A stretch of DNA of 64,000 nucleotides from Melieria omissa (taxonomy: Eukaryota > Arthropoda > Insecta > Diptera > Ulidiidae), in contig OZ020268.1 of the NCBI GenBank assembly GCA_963971225.1, forward strand, positions 14,113,032 through 14,177,031, read 5' to 3'. Shown here piece by piece: positions 34,101 through 45,914 of the stretch (position 1 is its first letter; each line of letters starts with the position of its first letter). The translations under genes and the position numbers were made by a program. The notes under the pieces are model-generated. The model saw only the letters and a list, made by a program, of their open reading frames with translations, had not been told where the DNA came from and did no database searches.

Positions 34101-37100
34101 AACGAAAGCGGCTAACGCGTCTAAGCTCAGCTCGACGCCGTCAATTTGGTTGTTGGTCGCCAAAACGTGGGCGCGATTTCGAAATTTGCAGCCAAATTTG
34201 ATTGACGGCCTTTCGGCTGTTCGTTTCGTTCAGTGCAATTTGGCTCGCGGAGACACGGTTGAGCAAGTGAGGCTGTTGCAAGGCAGCATCTGTGCAAGGG
34301 ACGCGTCTGCGTGCGCATGCGTTTCGCTTGATTGAACTGTGCAGCACTGGGTAAAACATTGCTGAGTTTTGTTGTTTTTGTTTTTTTTTAATTTGGCTCA
34401 ATGTTTAATGGCCAAAGTGGCTGTAATGGCTTCAATGTGCGCATTGTGGCTGGTTGACGTTGTCGTTGCCAATGCTGTAGTTGATGTTTTTATTATGATT
34501 ATAGTGTTGGTGATGCCAATAAATTAATGTGTGTGTGTGTGCGCCGTGTTGACCGATTTTCGCGCAAGTTGTGAAACCGCGACCAACAACAACAACAACA
34601 AGCAACAGCGTCAAACAATGCTACCTTGTGGCGCGATTGTTGTGGATGCTGACTACGACAACGATGTCTCATCGATGTTGGTTGTTGCTACAGCCACCAC
34701 TTCGCTCCCTTTAACTTAAGCACCGTCTTAGTCCAGTCAGAAAGATGCCTGTGGCTGGTGAAAATAAATATGAATAAAATTTTTTCATTTTCTTTCTGCA
34801 CCTTTCAACCGTCTAATTGTTTTTCTTGCAGAAGTTAGCTTTGTGAAAAATAGTGTCGCTTTGGTTTTCATCGGCAATCAGATGTCGAGCGTATTGTGTT
34901 GCGATAAAATTAAGGCACAATTAGTGCTGTGAAAGTTGATAACTCACAAACTGGTTTGGTGGGGTGTTGGTGTTAGCTCTTTGGGCACCCTTTGCCTGCG
35001 CTCGTCTGCGCGTGGAGTTGGGCCCATTCGATGGCTGTGTGTGTGCGCGCACAGTGCACTCGTTTTAATCATTTCCATGACTTTAGTCAAGTTTTCTGAA
35101 TACTTATGTTCGAATGGGTGGCTGCGCGTTGTTTTGCTTGTGAGACGTTGGCGTTAAGGTCTCTGCCTGCAGCAGAAAATAAACCAGTTATCTGTCTGTC
35201 CATGGGGGCTGAGTCGCCAAATTGACCTCGAAAAATGCCAAAGTACGCATTGATTTGCGCTCGAAATAGCTAAAAATGAAGTTATAACGGATTGGAGGCT
35301 TCGTTGACATCGCACCTAGTTTGAATTTTAAATAATAAAATGAGAAACAGAATTGTTAATACGTACACACTTATGTTGTTGGTGTTTTTGTGTTTCGTAA
35401 CTAATGTTTTGCATAAAGTTGACAGCTATTTCAAGTATAACTTGCATGAGGCTAGACATCCACACACTTAAATTGTTGTATAAAAAATATGCAAGTATTG
35501 TAAGTTAAGTAATTTAACGTTTACTATATAATATTACAATGATGGAGGGATATTTTGGTAAGGTTAGGTAGGCAGCTTGTCGATCAGAAGGTCATTAAGG
35601 CTCATTGTGATTCACGAATGTGTCGAAACTAGACATTGCGTTAAATTTTCTTTTAAATTACATTTGTAGTTTTTCGCTATTAAATATAAATTTTGCCGGA
35701 AAAGAACACTTAAGAGCCAAATTGAGCTTTATGCAGTGTATTAATTCCCACTTTTTCCAATTTTGGTAACTAGAAAAGCTCTTTTAATGCTCAGGAAACG
35801 AATCGAAATATGAGTTTAAGAATTATAAGACAAATTGTGAAAATTCGTTACTTAATTCATCATTTTTTGCCTGACTTGTTTAATAAGGTTTCTCTGTCCA
35901 GTCTGTTCTGTCCTTTCCAGTGTCCAGCTCTATTATTATAAGTGGCTGTTGGAGATGACTGGCGTTTATTTGAATCGTCTGCATACGAAAGTAGTTGAAA
36001 GCAATGTTTATAAAAGTTTTTAATACCCTGTGAATAGTTTCTGTACAAACGAATATTATTAATAAAATACACTTGACTATATTGATTATGAACCACGCCT
36101 CAATGAATTTAACAACAAAGTTTAATTGACTTCCTATACACAAAAATTAAAAATGCTTGATTTCTACGTTCTACTTCAAGGTTAATATTGACAACGTTTT
36201 TTCAGTCAGTAAACAAATGATTGGGTACATGGCCAATGTTTTTGATGTCTTTTCACTTTCAACATTTTATTGACCTTCGGATAAAAGAAATCAATAGTTC
36301 GTATGGCGCTTTTATTAGAGAGCGACTACGGTTTACAGCTTGTAACAACATGTCACCCTGTATTTAGTAGTCTGCTCTCATTATACATACATATATACAA
36401 CTGCAACAACAATAATACCCATAGAAAAATAACAACAATGGCTCATTTCACTTATTGAATCGAATTAAAGCGAACACAATTGCCAATATGCTAATTGTAT
36501 TTTACTATTAAACATTTTCATTTCACATGAAGACTACACAACAAAGACGTAAAATATTGTTGAGAGACATGTTGTAATTTTATGCAGAAAGTTGCCTTGG
36601 AATGGATAGGAAACTTAATTCGCCAACTTGCATGGTTTTTACATACGAATGGGACTACAAGATTTCCATTTACAAGTGATGCGTAATTGATTGAATTGAG
36701 TTACTGAACCACTAACAGTTAACAGGTCAGTATTCAAAATGCAATGTATTGTAATCGAGAAACCATTGAAGGGACTTTTATATTTAGTGATCGAGGTTCA
36801 GATCTCATTACGAATTTAAAAAATTAAAAATAAAAATAAAAGGTCTGCGAAATTCTCTCTAAATAGTCTCACAACGGAAAGCTAAGCCTAAGTCTCGCAA
36901 TTGGTAGATACAAGTCAATCCATAGTAAACGTTTTAGAGTGAAATCAGTAAACAAATAACATTGACACTCTTCGTTACTGTACTGAGCATTATAATATAT
37001 TTTTTTATTCATTTCTTTGTGATGTTAAAAAAATCAAAAGTGAGTGAGAGAAACTTACTATCACAAAAAAGAAAAACACATTACACCTGGGTCTGTCCCC

Positions 37101-39473
37101 ACCATTTGGTGGTCCCCTTAGCGCTCAGCTTCCCTTTCATCCAAATCCATTTGAATTTCATTTTTAATAATAAAGTTGTCACCTATGAGCTGATGTTCAA
37201 ATTAAGATCTCATTCACGACATGAATTTCAAGTTGCGCATTGCGACTCCAGGCCACGTCCATCACGCCACGGCTGGTGTCAGCTCTAGTTGCGCATGCGC
37301 CGCCATCTGTCTGTCCGTTATCCATGAGCCAAAATTACACTTTCACTTTAGACATTTAGGGAAACATAACGCTTTGCGTAAAGTTACGCAGCACTGTGAC
37401 AGACGCCAAACGACAGAGCACTCAGATATTAGTCGCTGGCACAAGAAAGGCTACCAAAATTATGCGACGAGGCATAGTGAAATGCACAAGCACCCACGCA
37501 CACACACACACACACACAGAAAAAGTAAATAACAAAGTTAAGTGGGGGGAAAGAAAACGATATGAAGAAATTTATTAACATTTTCGTGATTTATGGCCGA
37601 GTGAATTGTTTCCCCACTCCACCTTGTGGTCGGTTCTACAGCGGTTACAAAGCGAATGTTGTTGTTCTTCATGTAACCGTGGCGCTGTGTATGCAGGTGG
37701 TGTCAACCATCTGTCGACGCCGAACTCCCCCACCTGCTCAGCGGCAACGGTCAGCAATGAGTATTTCGTGCACAAATACAAAAAAATACAAGCAAAATAG
37801 CGAACGCGTGCTCGGAGCGGGCGCCAAGTGGCCGCGTTCGGCATTAAATGATTTCTTGTGTTTACTTTTGCGGTTGTTTTCATTCGTGTTTTGTGGCTTT
37901 TTGGCTTATCATGGACATCATAGCTATATGTAGTGCAATTGGGGGCACTGACTTGTAAATGAATTAGTTTTTTTACGTGAGTGTAAAACATGTATGAAGA
38001 CTCTGCAACACCTCCACATACAGAAAAATCAATGCTTTCCTCACCTGAACTTCTGGAAACATAGTTTTTCTGCTAAAGTGAGATATTCATTACAATTAAT
38101 GATTAAGTTAAAGTGTTCATTTTTTATGCATTTTTAAATATCATAGTTAACATAAGTTTTCAAAGACATTGTCAGCGTCTTTTATCCATTTCCGGTTTAA
38201 ATTCGACCCAAAAAATTATAATTTTTTGATTTGATGGCACCACAATAACTGTGTTTGAAAATAAGGGGGCTGTACCCATTACATTGCTAGTCATTATGTC
38301 CGCTTAAATATCTACAAAACTGCCCTAAACTTTTGGCCTGAAGCCGTCCGCATAAAGTCATGTAAACGCAATTAACCACGTGCCCTTACAACTGTGTTAA
38401 AAGCTTTTCGCCAATTCCGACGCACTGTTGTTGTCATCTCTACGACCTGATTAGATTCCCTGGCGGCAACAGATACGCGCCAGATAGCACAGCCGGCACA
38501 AACAACTTCAATCAATTAGCCAACTGTGTGGCTGGGTGATGGCAGTTTAGCGCCGCTCTTTGATAAAACTATCGTTTCGCTTTCCTCCGTCTTGTTTGTT
38601 TTTCTGCGCTCTACCGCTTTGCTCTAAGCTGAGCAGCCGCAGCTGCTCGACTAGGTCAACTTATCTCGTTGGCTTTTGGTCTACAGCTCGCTCTCTCCGT
38701 CAGCATTCACACAATATGCATTATTGTTACGTAAGCCGGTCTTTTTGACAAATATCCCATTTTTTGTGTGTTGGTATCAACATAATAGCAAGACAGCAGT
38801 TTTTAACGCCCAACCTTGACGTAACTTTTTATAGCTTTCCGAATCAGGCACCCGAAACGAAGCAATCCAAGAATTTATTTCTATTATTGCTAGAAATAGG
38901 CGGCACAAATCCCTCTCTCTCTCCATTATTGAGCCTTTTTGGACACCTTGAGTCTGACTAATGGGAATGTTAGCAATTGCAACGCTTCCCACTGTTGCTC
39001 ATCTAGCCGCGTGACCGATGCCACTTGCCGCTTGCTTGCCACATGCGGCGCTTTATATATGAATTATGAATGGGATTCTTGAAATGTTCTCACTACCGCA
39101 CACGCAAAAGTGATTCCTGCACAGCAATCAATACCGGTAAAATCCTTTCGCTTTTACGCAGCGCAGTGGCAAGAATGCCGACAATCGGCGCACACGCAAC
39201 ACAGCGCGCTGAGCACACATTACAAGCCGCGATTACGACATCCTCAAGTGGCTCAACATTACTAAATGCAATTTCCTTTTTCGAATAGCTTCGCAGGCGG
39301 AAGCACGCGGTAGTCTTACGTGCCGATAATGTTCGGTATCCTGTAAGCCATTCAGACGAGTGTACAAGCTTAGCACACCGGAGCCGGTTCCTGTGCCGCG
39401 TGTTGTTATTATTTTTTTGGTATTATTCGTATTTGAAGTTGTGTCACGCTGACTGCTGAAACGCTCGAGTAAA
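31146..39473. other. 8.3-kb intergenic region without a supported gene
   Basis: Starts with the Pat1 3'UTR (candidate AATAAA at 32752). Simple sequence occurs at about 32656-32710 (TA/TG/CA), 34527-34541 (GT)n, 34582-34600 (CAA)n and 37500-37519 (CA)n. The stretch 33.6-35.2 kb is less AT-rich, with several short overlapping ORFs in different frames, none resembling a protein family or flanked by usable splice sites. It may hold regulatory DNA or untranslated first exons of the phospholipase gene; I see no direct evidence of either. Confidence 0.5.
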
Positions 39474-42400
39474 ATGCATGCAATCGGTTTCAAGAAACGA
39501 TTGCAGTTGTTTTGTTTATTGGCCAGCGCAGTGCTTGGCTTCTTCACGACGGCCGTTGCAAAGCCCACGATATCGTTCAGTCTGCCGCAGAGTTTGCAGG
39601 GCTTTCAAGGATTTTCATCGTTCACATCGTTTACGCAGCAAATTATCGAGAGCCGCAATCTGCGACAAATGAAATCATACAGGTGAGACAAAAATTATTA
39701 AAAAAAAAGGAATGCGTAAAGGCCAAAGCTTAAAGCTTTAAGGCCAGCACTGAATATTGCGGTATGCGGTTCTATAATATAAATATTATGCTTATATAGA
39801 AACATATATGGAAATATTTTCTATATTTCCACTGCTCACTAGACATGATTTAGTGCACGATTTTTCGATTTCGATGCTCCGCAACCTCTAATTTTATGCG
39901 GTTTGGTGAAAAAGTGCATGAGCCAAAAAATTTTGGGGCTAAGGTGGGAAGGTCAATGGGGTTTCGGCAGTACATTTTGATTTTTGCTTTGTAAAAACCT
40001 AAAAGTTGACGTCACAAATCCAATCGTATCTGGGACACTCAGAGGAATTTCTTAACCTTGTATTTTTTTGTACTTTATTTTTTTATTTTTTTTTTATTTT
40101 TATATTTTTTCATTTTTTTTCTTTACATTTGTTGTACTCAAGAATGTTGGCGATCGCTGAATAAATCATTTAAATCGGTTTTCTCGCTTACTTAACAACT
40201 ACATTTACAAGTGGGGAGCCAATGGCATAGAAAATGGCCAATTTTATATGGCAGCCCCTTAAGACTTGGAGATAGCGGGTAGGTATGTTTGAAAGAAACA
40301 TTTGGAATGGAAAATAAATTAATATCGATCATATATTTGACACGTCTGGGGGCAACCTGGGAGCAGTGGGAGCCTATTTTATAAAAACGACCATTTTGTA
40401 TGGGAGCCCCATCAAGGTTGGAGATATAAATATGTTTGAAAGAAATGTTCAGTAGAGAAAACTAGTGGGGGTCATTTATATATTTTAACCCTCTAAGAGG
40501 AATTTCTGACCAGCTGTGGAGCAATGTGTCGAATTTCCCTGCTTTTTTGTGAACTTTAAGCTCGATGCGACGCCATTTAACCGCACTCTAGCCGCAAAAT
40601 TTTTTGGCCGCAAAAAATGTGAAATTGCGGAGCATCAAGAACCCATTATTAAAAACCTACATACAACACTAAATTATGTGTACTGCTCACGTGTGGACTG
40701 ACAAAATATTCGCTTGAAACGATGCTGTTATTTCGTAGAAGTACCGCTTTCAAGTGAGATCTGTTATAACAATTATAATACAATAATAATACACAAATAT
40801 AATACTACATGTGTTGAAGGAACCACAAGTTCTCAACTCTTTCGATCCCACCATCACCCTTTAGGGTATTGCTTTGTCATCAAAGCCACTGTGGAATATA
40901 TACAACTACAGTATACTCATCGACGGCTTTTACCTTTTATATATATGTGAACACTTTCAATTTACAATTTCTATGGAAATGTTTACTCCATATTAACTAA
41001 AGTAAATAATACCGAATTTTGAATACGACATACTCAAATATTGCATTGTTTTACAAACATTAACTCTTTCGCTACAAGTTTTTAGTGGGGAAAGTTAAAT
41101 AAATTTTACGTTTGAGGCTTCTACGTGGTTATATTAGCAACATTCTATAAGAAATTTTTTAATTTTTATACTCGGATCCTGTATTTTAGAGTGTTTTTCT
41201 ATGAGAGCAACCATTACATTCGTTATGGCTGTAATAATTACTTATAGTTTAAGTCTTTACATAAGTTTAAGTCTTAAACATAAAACTTTTTACGCATAAC
41301 GAAAATTTGAATATTTCTTCATTTACTTCAGACAAAATAAAAAAAAAAGTATATGAATTGAAAGAAAACGTAAAATTAAAAAGTTATCTCATTTGTCTGC
41401 TTTTTCTTCCTTTACAATGTCAAGATATACCATTAAAAAACGTGTATACTTCTCTTTTTTAAACTTAAATATTCAGTCTATTCATTTCGTATTTGTCCAA
41501 AAACTTCAAACTATTCTAAGGACGTTCAGACGTCAAAGTAGCATGTTTTCATATGGCAACAAAATAGCGAAAGGGTTAAGGTGCAGAACTTGACCGACAT
41601 ACACCTGTAGCCTGCACATTAGACTCTTTATTTGCTATTGAAGTGTGTTCAGTCGTAAAAAGTCAAAATAAAAAACGTTAACATACAATTGTGCATACAC
41701 GCTCATACATACTATCATATATTTGTATGTTTTTATACAATAGATGCGAGCATTGTTCGCAAATGAATGTGCATACTGCTGTTTAGGTACAAGTCTGCGC
41801 TCAGAAAGCGCAACAACGGGCTTATTGCGCATTCAGGTGAAAACTACTGCCAATCGTGCAAATGCATGAAATATATTATACGATTTAATGCTTTTATATT
41901 TTAAATACTTTCAAGTTTACAACAAATTTTTAAAATCTTCACTAATTATGAGTCTTCGTTGTTGTTTTCTTGTAACAGCGGAAAACGTCTGACAAATGAT
42001 TCGCTAATAATGATCTACTACCATGATTCAACGATTGCCGTCACCGAATTGGGTCCACAGAAGTTGCTGTTGAGCTGTGAGCTAATTGAAATCTAGTAAG
42101 TAAATAACAATTTGACAACTAAAAATACAATACATACAATGCATATTCGATAAGTAATGGCAAGAAATAAAGGGGGACTTAAGTTCAAATCTAAAAATGA
42201 ACGCTTGGATATATAGAGGAAAATATTTACTTATTAACTTTCATTGAGGTTAAGTATTTTAAAACCGGGGATACTACGGTTTCCGTGGCGCCGCCATTTG
42301 ATGATGTTTTTAGATAGATTGACAGAAAATAAACCGAAAATAAGTGGCCGAAGGCCGGCCACTCGGGAAAAACTTATTGCCAAGAAAACTATGGCTTTCG

Positions 42401-44786
42401 GGAAAACTGTATGCACCTCTGGGATTGCGAAAAAAAGCGCGAATTTTAAACTTTGAGCGAAATTTTAAACTTTGAACCTCGTTATCTCAAAAACGAAGCG
42501 AGATATCGAAAAATTGTATTCATCATTTTCGTCTTATTTTTGGTCGATCTATCTAAAGACACCCTAAAATGGCGGCGTCACGGAAACCGTAGTCGTGCCC
42601 TAAAACCGTTAATTATGGTTTAGCGAACCCTTAATTTTTGTGTTCTTTGGTTTCAATACCGAACAAGTAGAACGAGTCTTTTATGTGTTTTAATCGAAAA
42701 TGTGTCGCAAAGTGTGAAGAGTTAGAACGAGGCCGTGTTATAAGAGGTACGTGTTAAGAGAGGTCTACCTGTAATTGTATAATCCAAAACTATACTTTCC
42801 TGCTTTAATTTCTTGATTAAGTCATTTAATAAATTAGAAAAATATGAATTATGTTATCATGTAAAAATAAAAACAACACAATTTAAATCTGCTTAATATT
42901 AATTTCTATCATGTAATTTGTTCAATAAACAACACTTATTGTGTTCCCCATTCCAAGTACAGGCATTGTCGTGCAGTTATTAATTACAATTTAGTTTAAT
43001 TCGATTATATAATAATAATAGTGTAATCACTCGTCGCTAACTCAAAACAAGTTAATTAATTAGACGTATTCAAATCGATATTTAAGCATTTAATCACATG
43101 TCCACGTAATATTTACACAACCAGGGCCACAGTGACATGCAATCAAGGCACTCAACATTGAAACTATAGTCAAGCCTACCTGAGTTATTCTTCTATTCGC
43201 CACAACGTGTGAAGCGTCAAGATACCAAACTAAATTTCAAGCTCTAAGCAGTGCGAGTCAGCTATGCTCTGGGCGGGTGTGCGTAGATTTTATGATTTCA
43301 ATTAGTAATTTATTTTTTTTTTGCCATTTCCTTCAACCATATTAGCACGCACACGCATATTAATGCATGTGCCAATTTTGTACACGAGATTAACAGCAAC
43401 GCATAATTTTCGATTGGATTTTCAGCAATGAGAACGAGGGGAAAATGCTGCTCGAAGGTCTGTCAAAGTACAATCGGCCGCTGAAAATCAAATTCGACGA
43501 AATGCTCAAACTGATGAACCAGTGCGAGCGCGTCGATAAGCTGACGTACGCGTCGCACAACAGAGGCAAGTCCATAACCGTCAGCCGCAGCAGCAGCGAT
43601 GCCAACAGTGCGACGCTGAATTTGGCAGCAAACATATTTCCCAAAAGTCCATTTTCCTTACTGAGCGGCATAATACCAGGTAAGTGAGTAGTGCATCGCG
43701 ACTAGCTGCCCATGTGGTCAGGCAGGTGGCCGACGTGGTTGCGCATGCTAAGTACCAGTGACTTACTGGAATAGTTATGTACAATGTTTGTGCGAGCGCT
43801 TTTCAACTGAGGTGCATTAAATATTCCACAGGCACAAAGTGGTGTGGCACCGGCGATATTGCGGAAACGTACAGTGACTTGGGCACGGAGGTTGACATGG
43901 ATCGCTGCTGTCGCCAACACGACTTGTGTCCCGTGAAGATACGTGCCTATCAAAACAAATACGAACTGATGAACGATTCGTTGTACACAAAGTGAGTATT
44001 CGAGAGCAACGAGATTGTAGTGAAGCCATATTTGGCAGTCTTTGAAAATATGTTGTTGAACTTAATTGTTGATGAAGGCCCATTGAATTGAATTGATTAG
44101 AACTGTTTAGTATTTCTTGTAGTAAAAAATTAATAATGCTGCACAATGTATGCTTGAAAAGTTTTCTCAACTTGGCATTTTGCAAACCTTTAAATATATT
44201 CAAATAATATAACATTAAATTATTATTTGGGTGATGATCCACTTACTTTACAATTTTATAAAAACCTTGATTTGAGTGCAAAAAAGCGGTCTTGTTCAAA
44301 TTAAAAATACTCTTAATAAGAAATAAAACCAATCACGAAACAATCTTTGTGCGTTTATGGTCGTTTGACATTTTGTAGACAAACTTATTTCTTACAGAAG
44401 CACTGGTCAATTCCATTTTTATTAAATATCATTGCTTTCTTAAGACAATAAATAATATAAAACTTAAATTATTCAGAAATTTTTGCCTTATATAAAATTA
44501 ATAGCAACAGCCTTTTCTACATTAAACACCATTCACACAGATAATTATATGGTTATAAATTATGTAAAAAAATACAAATTAGATAAAAATCCATAATGGT
44601 AATTTCGTTTTCTCTTCGTGCAGGTCACATTGCATATGCGACGACATGCTGTTCTCTTGTCTCAAACGCGCCTCGACGTCGGCAGCGCAGCTGATGGGCT
44701 CCATTTATTTCAACTTGGTGCAGGTGCCGTGCTTGGCGGGCAAAAACAGCAAGTACAATTATCGTGCAGCCAAGGAGGGCTTCTAA
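39474..44786 (+). CDS. Secreted phospholipase A2, group III-like
   Basis: Predicted to hydrolyse the sn-2 ester of phospholipids outside the cell or in the secretory route. Exons: 39474-39682, 41979-42095, 43426-43679, 43832-43991, 44624-44786, for 300 residues with all phases consistent. Residues 1 to about 28 form a signal peptide (basic start, then LQLFCLLASAVLGFF). The N-terminal half (to about residue 193) has no domain I recognise. The catalytic domain has the Ca-binding loop WCGTGDIA and the active-site helix DRCCRQHDLC with its His-Asp pair, followed by SHCICDD and further cysteines. The WCGxG loop and domain order fit the group III (bee-venom type) family of insects. The catalytic motifs are intact, so activity is expected. 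Polyadenylation signal at 44916. The gene lies tail to tail with the AGTRAP homologue. Which fly paralogue it is I cannot decide. Confidence 0.88.
39840..40681. mobile_element. Foldback/MULE-like element with 9-bp target duplication (842 bp)
   Basis: Flanked by identical 9-mers ACTGCTCAC at 39831-39839 and 40682-40690. Long imperfect inverted repeats run inward from both ends. Matching parts are ACATGATTTAGTG / ACATAATTTAGTG at the tips, GATGCTCCGCAA further in, and CCAAAAAATTTTGGGGCTA / CCAAAAAATTTTGCGGCTA about 100 bp in. The middle holds two diverged tandem units of roughly 150-170 bp, each with an ATTTTRTATGGSAGCCCC-type core and a GAGATA...ATGTTTGAAAGAAA stretch. Long TIRs, internal tandem repeats and a 9-bp duplication suggest a foldback or Mutator-like non-autonomous element. 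No ORF. Confidence 0.65.
41064..41575. mobile_element. piggyBac-like element (512 bp)
   Basis: Bounded by TTAA at 41060-41063 and 41576-41579. Termini are CTCTTTCGCTA on the left and the reverse complement of CCCTTTCGCTA on the right. TTAA targets with CCCTTT-type ends are the signature of piggyBac elements. The interior is AT-rich and encodes nothing recognisable. Confidence 0.6.
42268..42600. mobile_element. MITE with 8-bp target-site duplication (333 bp)
   Basis: Flanked by the direct repeat TAAAACCG at 42260-42267 and 42601-42608. The terminal inverted repeats share ACTACGGTTTCCGTG, then (after one G/A mismatch) CGCCGCCATTT, and continue imperfectly through a TTTAGATAGAT motif for about 70 bp per side. 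A 17-bp direct repeat (GCGAATTTTAAACTTTG-like) sits in the middle. An 8-bp duplication fits hAT or P-type elements; the GGG terminus is not typical of either, so I leave the superfamily open. Confidence 0.75.
42730..42771. mobile_element. Solitary Tigger-like terminus
   Basis: The stretch ending GTGTTAAGAGAGGTCTACCTG, followed by TA, resembles on the opposite strand the Tigger-like ends elsewhere in the window (CAGGT...CTC...TAACRCG). I found no matching left end within the intron, so it appears to be a truncated copy. Confidence 0.4.
43992..44623 (+). other. Last intron of the phospholipase A2 gene, nothing seen
   Basis: 632-bp AT-rich intron inside the catalytic domain, between the active-site helix exon and the CICDD exon. 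No structure noted. Confidence 0.5.
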
Positions 44787-45914
44787 GCCGCATTCGAATC
44801 TCAACGGGATAGTAGCCAAATTTGTGTATATTCCAATATTATTATCGACTTTTACTTTGTTGTACAATACGTTGTTGTGTGTTTTAGCAGATAAGACCTT
44901 TGAATAGTATAAAGAAATAAACAAATTTTTATTTATTGCATTTTTCCATGGGCTGCCTTTGTGGTTTTCGCAATAAGCAAACACGTAAAAAATGAAACGA
45001 AACAAACTTCTGGTTGTATACTATTTATTTGTTAAGTATAAAGTTTAGTTTATGTTTTAGTTGAATAGATTACTGCACAAACATAACCGTACATACAAAT
45101 ACACAAAACAATGCCGCAATTAATTTAACCCAGCATATTAATTTTATATTAACAATTTTCGATATATATTTATAAAGATAGGTATATAAGTTGTACAGGC
45201 CTCTAAAACAATACCAATTTCACCATCATTGCTTACATTCTTTTCGCTTTGCTGCTGTAATGAATAGCCGAAGCTTTCAGTTACTGACTTAATTTGTCTT
45301 TAATACATTTTGTTTGGAAAATTCTTTAAAAAATACAACTTGACTTTGATATTCAACAATATATGTGTATGTATGGCAAAAATGCAAGTACAGATTACCA
45401 ATTTGATTGTTATGACTATAGGTACATACAATGACTTGAACACTAGCAATCGAGAAACGGATTCATAAAAACTAAACGGGGAAGTATTGCATGCCAGCTC
45501 ACCTAGAAGAAGTTCGCAATCTAGCAGGAGTAAACAGTGTACATGCGCCTGGATTACTTCCACAAGTGCTGCCTGAGATTCAAGCACTGTGTGTGAATTC
45601 CCTCAACGATTCTCCGAAACTTTACTTTAATAAAGTCTGCGGCGACGTTAAGCAGTTGACAATTCCCAGCTTCAAGACGACAAAATTGTTGCACTAGCTT
45701 AAGATCGCTTCAGATTACATTCGGAAAATATAATTTATACAGAGACACTATTATATGCTTTCGAGTTGCAACTTCAAATACGCTACGATAACAACATATA
45801 AAATTACGACGATAAAAAAGAGGGAGGATTCACATTCGACTAGCAATCGACTGCGTGGTGTACGGCTGTGTATTTAGTAACGGCTCCGCCGATCAGCGCT
45901 TCCAGGGACGACTC
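44787..45914. other. Convergent 3' ends of the phospholipase A2 and AGTRAP genes
   Basis: On the plus strand AATAAA at 44916-44921 probably ends the phospholipase transcript near 44940. On the minus strand TTTATT (AATAAA in sense) at 45024-45029 is the furthest candidate signal for the AGTRAP homologue, which would give it a 3'UTR of about 0.9 kb. The two transcripts would then end within about 100 bp of each other. No coding sequence is supported here. Confidence 0.5.

Larger units (their letters stand above)
39683..41978 (+). other. First intron of the phospholipase A2 gene, with two mobile elements
   Basis: 2.3-kb intron made up largely of a foldback-like element (39840-40681) and a TTAA-flanked piggyBac-like element (41064-41575). 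The remainder is AT-rich with a T-rich tract near 40065-40130, inside the foldback-like element. Confidence 0.65.
42096..43425 (+). other. Second intron of the phospholipase A2 gene
   Basis: 1.33-kb intron. It contains an inverted-repeat element with an 8-bp target duplication (42268-42600) and, 130 bp further on, a solitary Tigger-like terminus (42730-42771). The rest is AT-rich with no other structure seen. Confidence 0.6.

Noticed and set aside
37562..37933. 123-codon ORF in the large intergenic region, with an overlapping 138-codon ORF on the other strand
   Set aside because: Both strands are open in the same less AT-rich patch, composition is not coding-like, and no family is recognised.
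39054..39095. TATATA followed by a TCACTA initiator-like sequence, a possible core promoter for the phospholipase gene
   Set aside because: The spacing (about 38 bp) is longer than usual for TATA-Inr and the start codon is 380 bp away; too weak to annotate.
45491..45697. 68-codon plus-strand ORF between the phospholipase and AGTRAP genes
   Set aside because: Lies antisense to the likely AGTRAP 3'UTR and has no similarity I can see.
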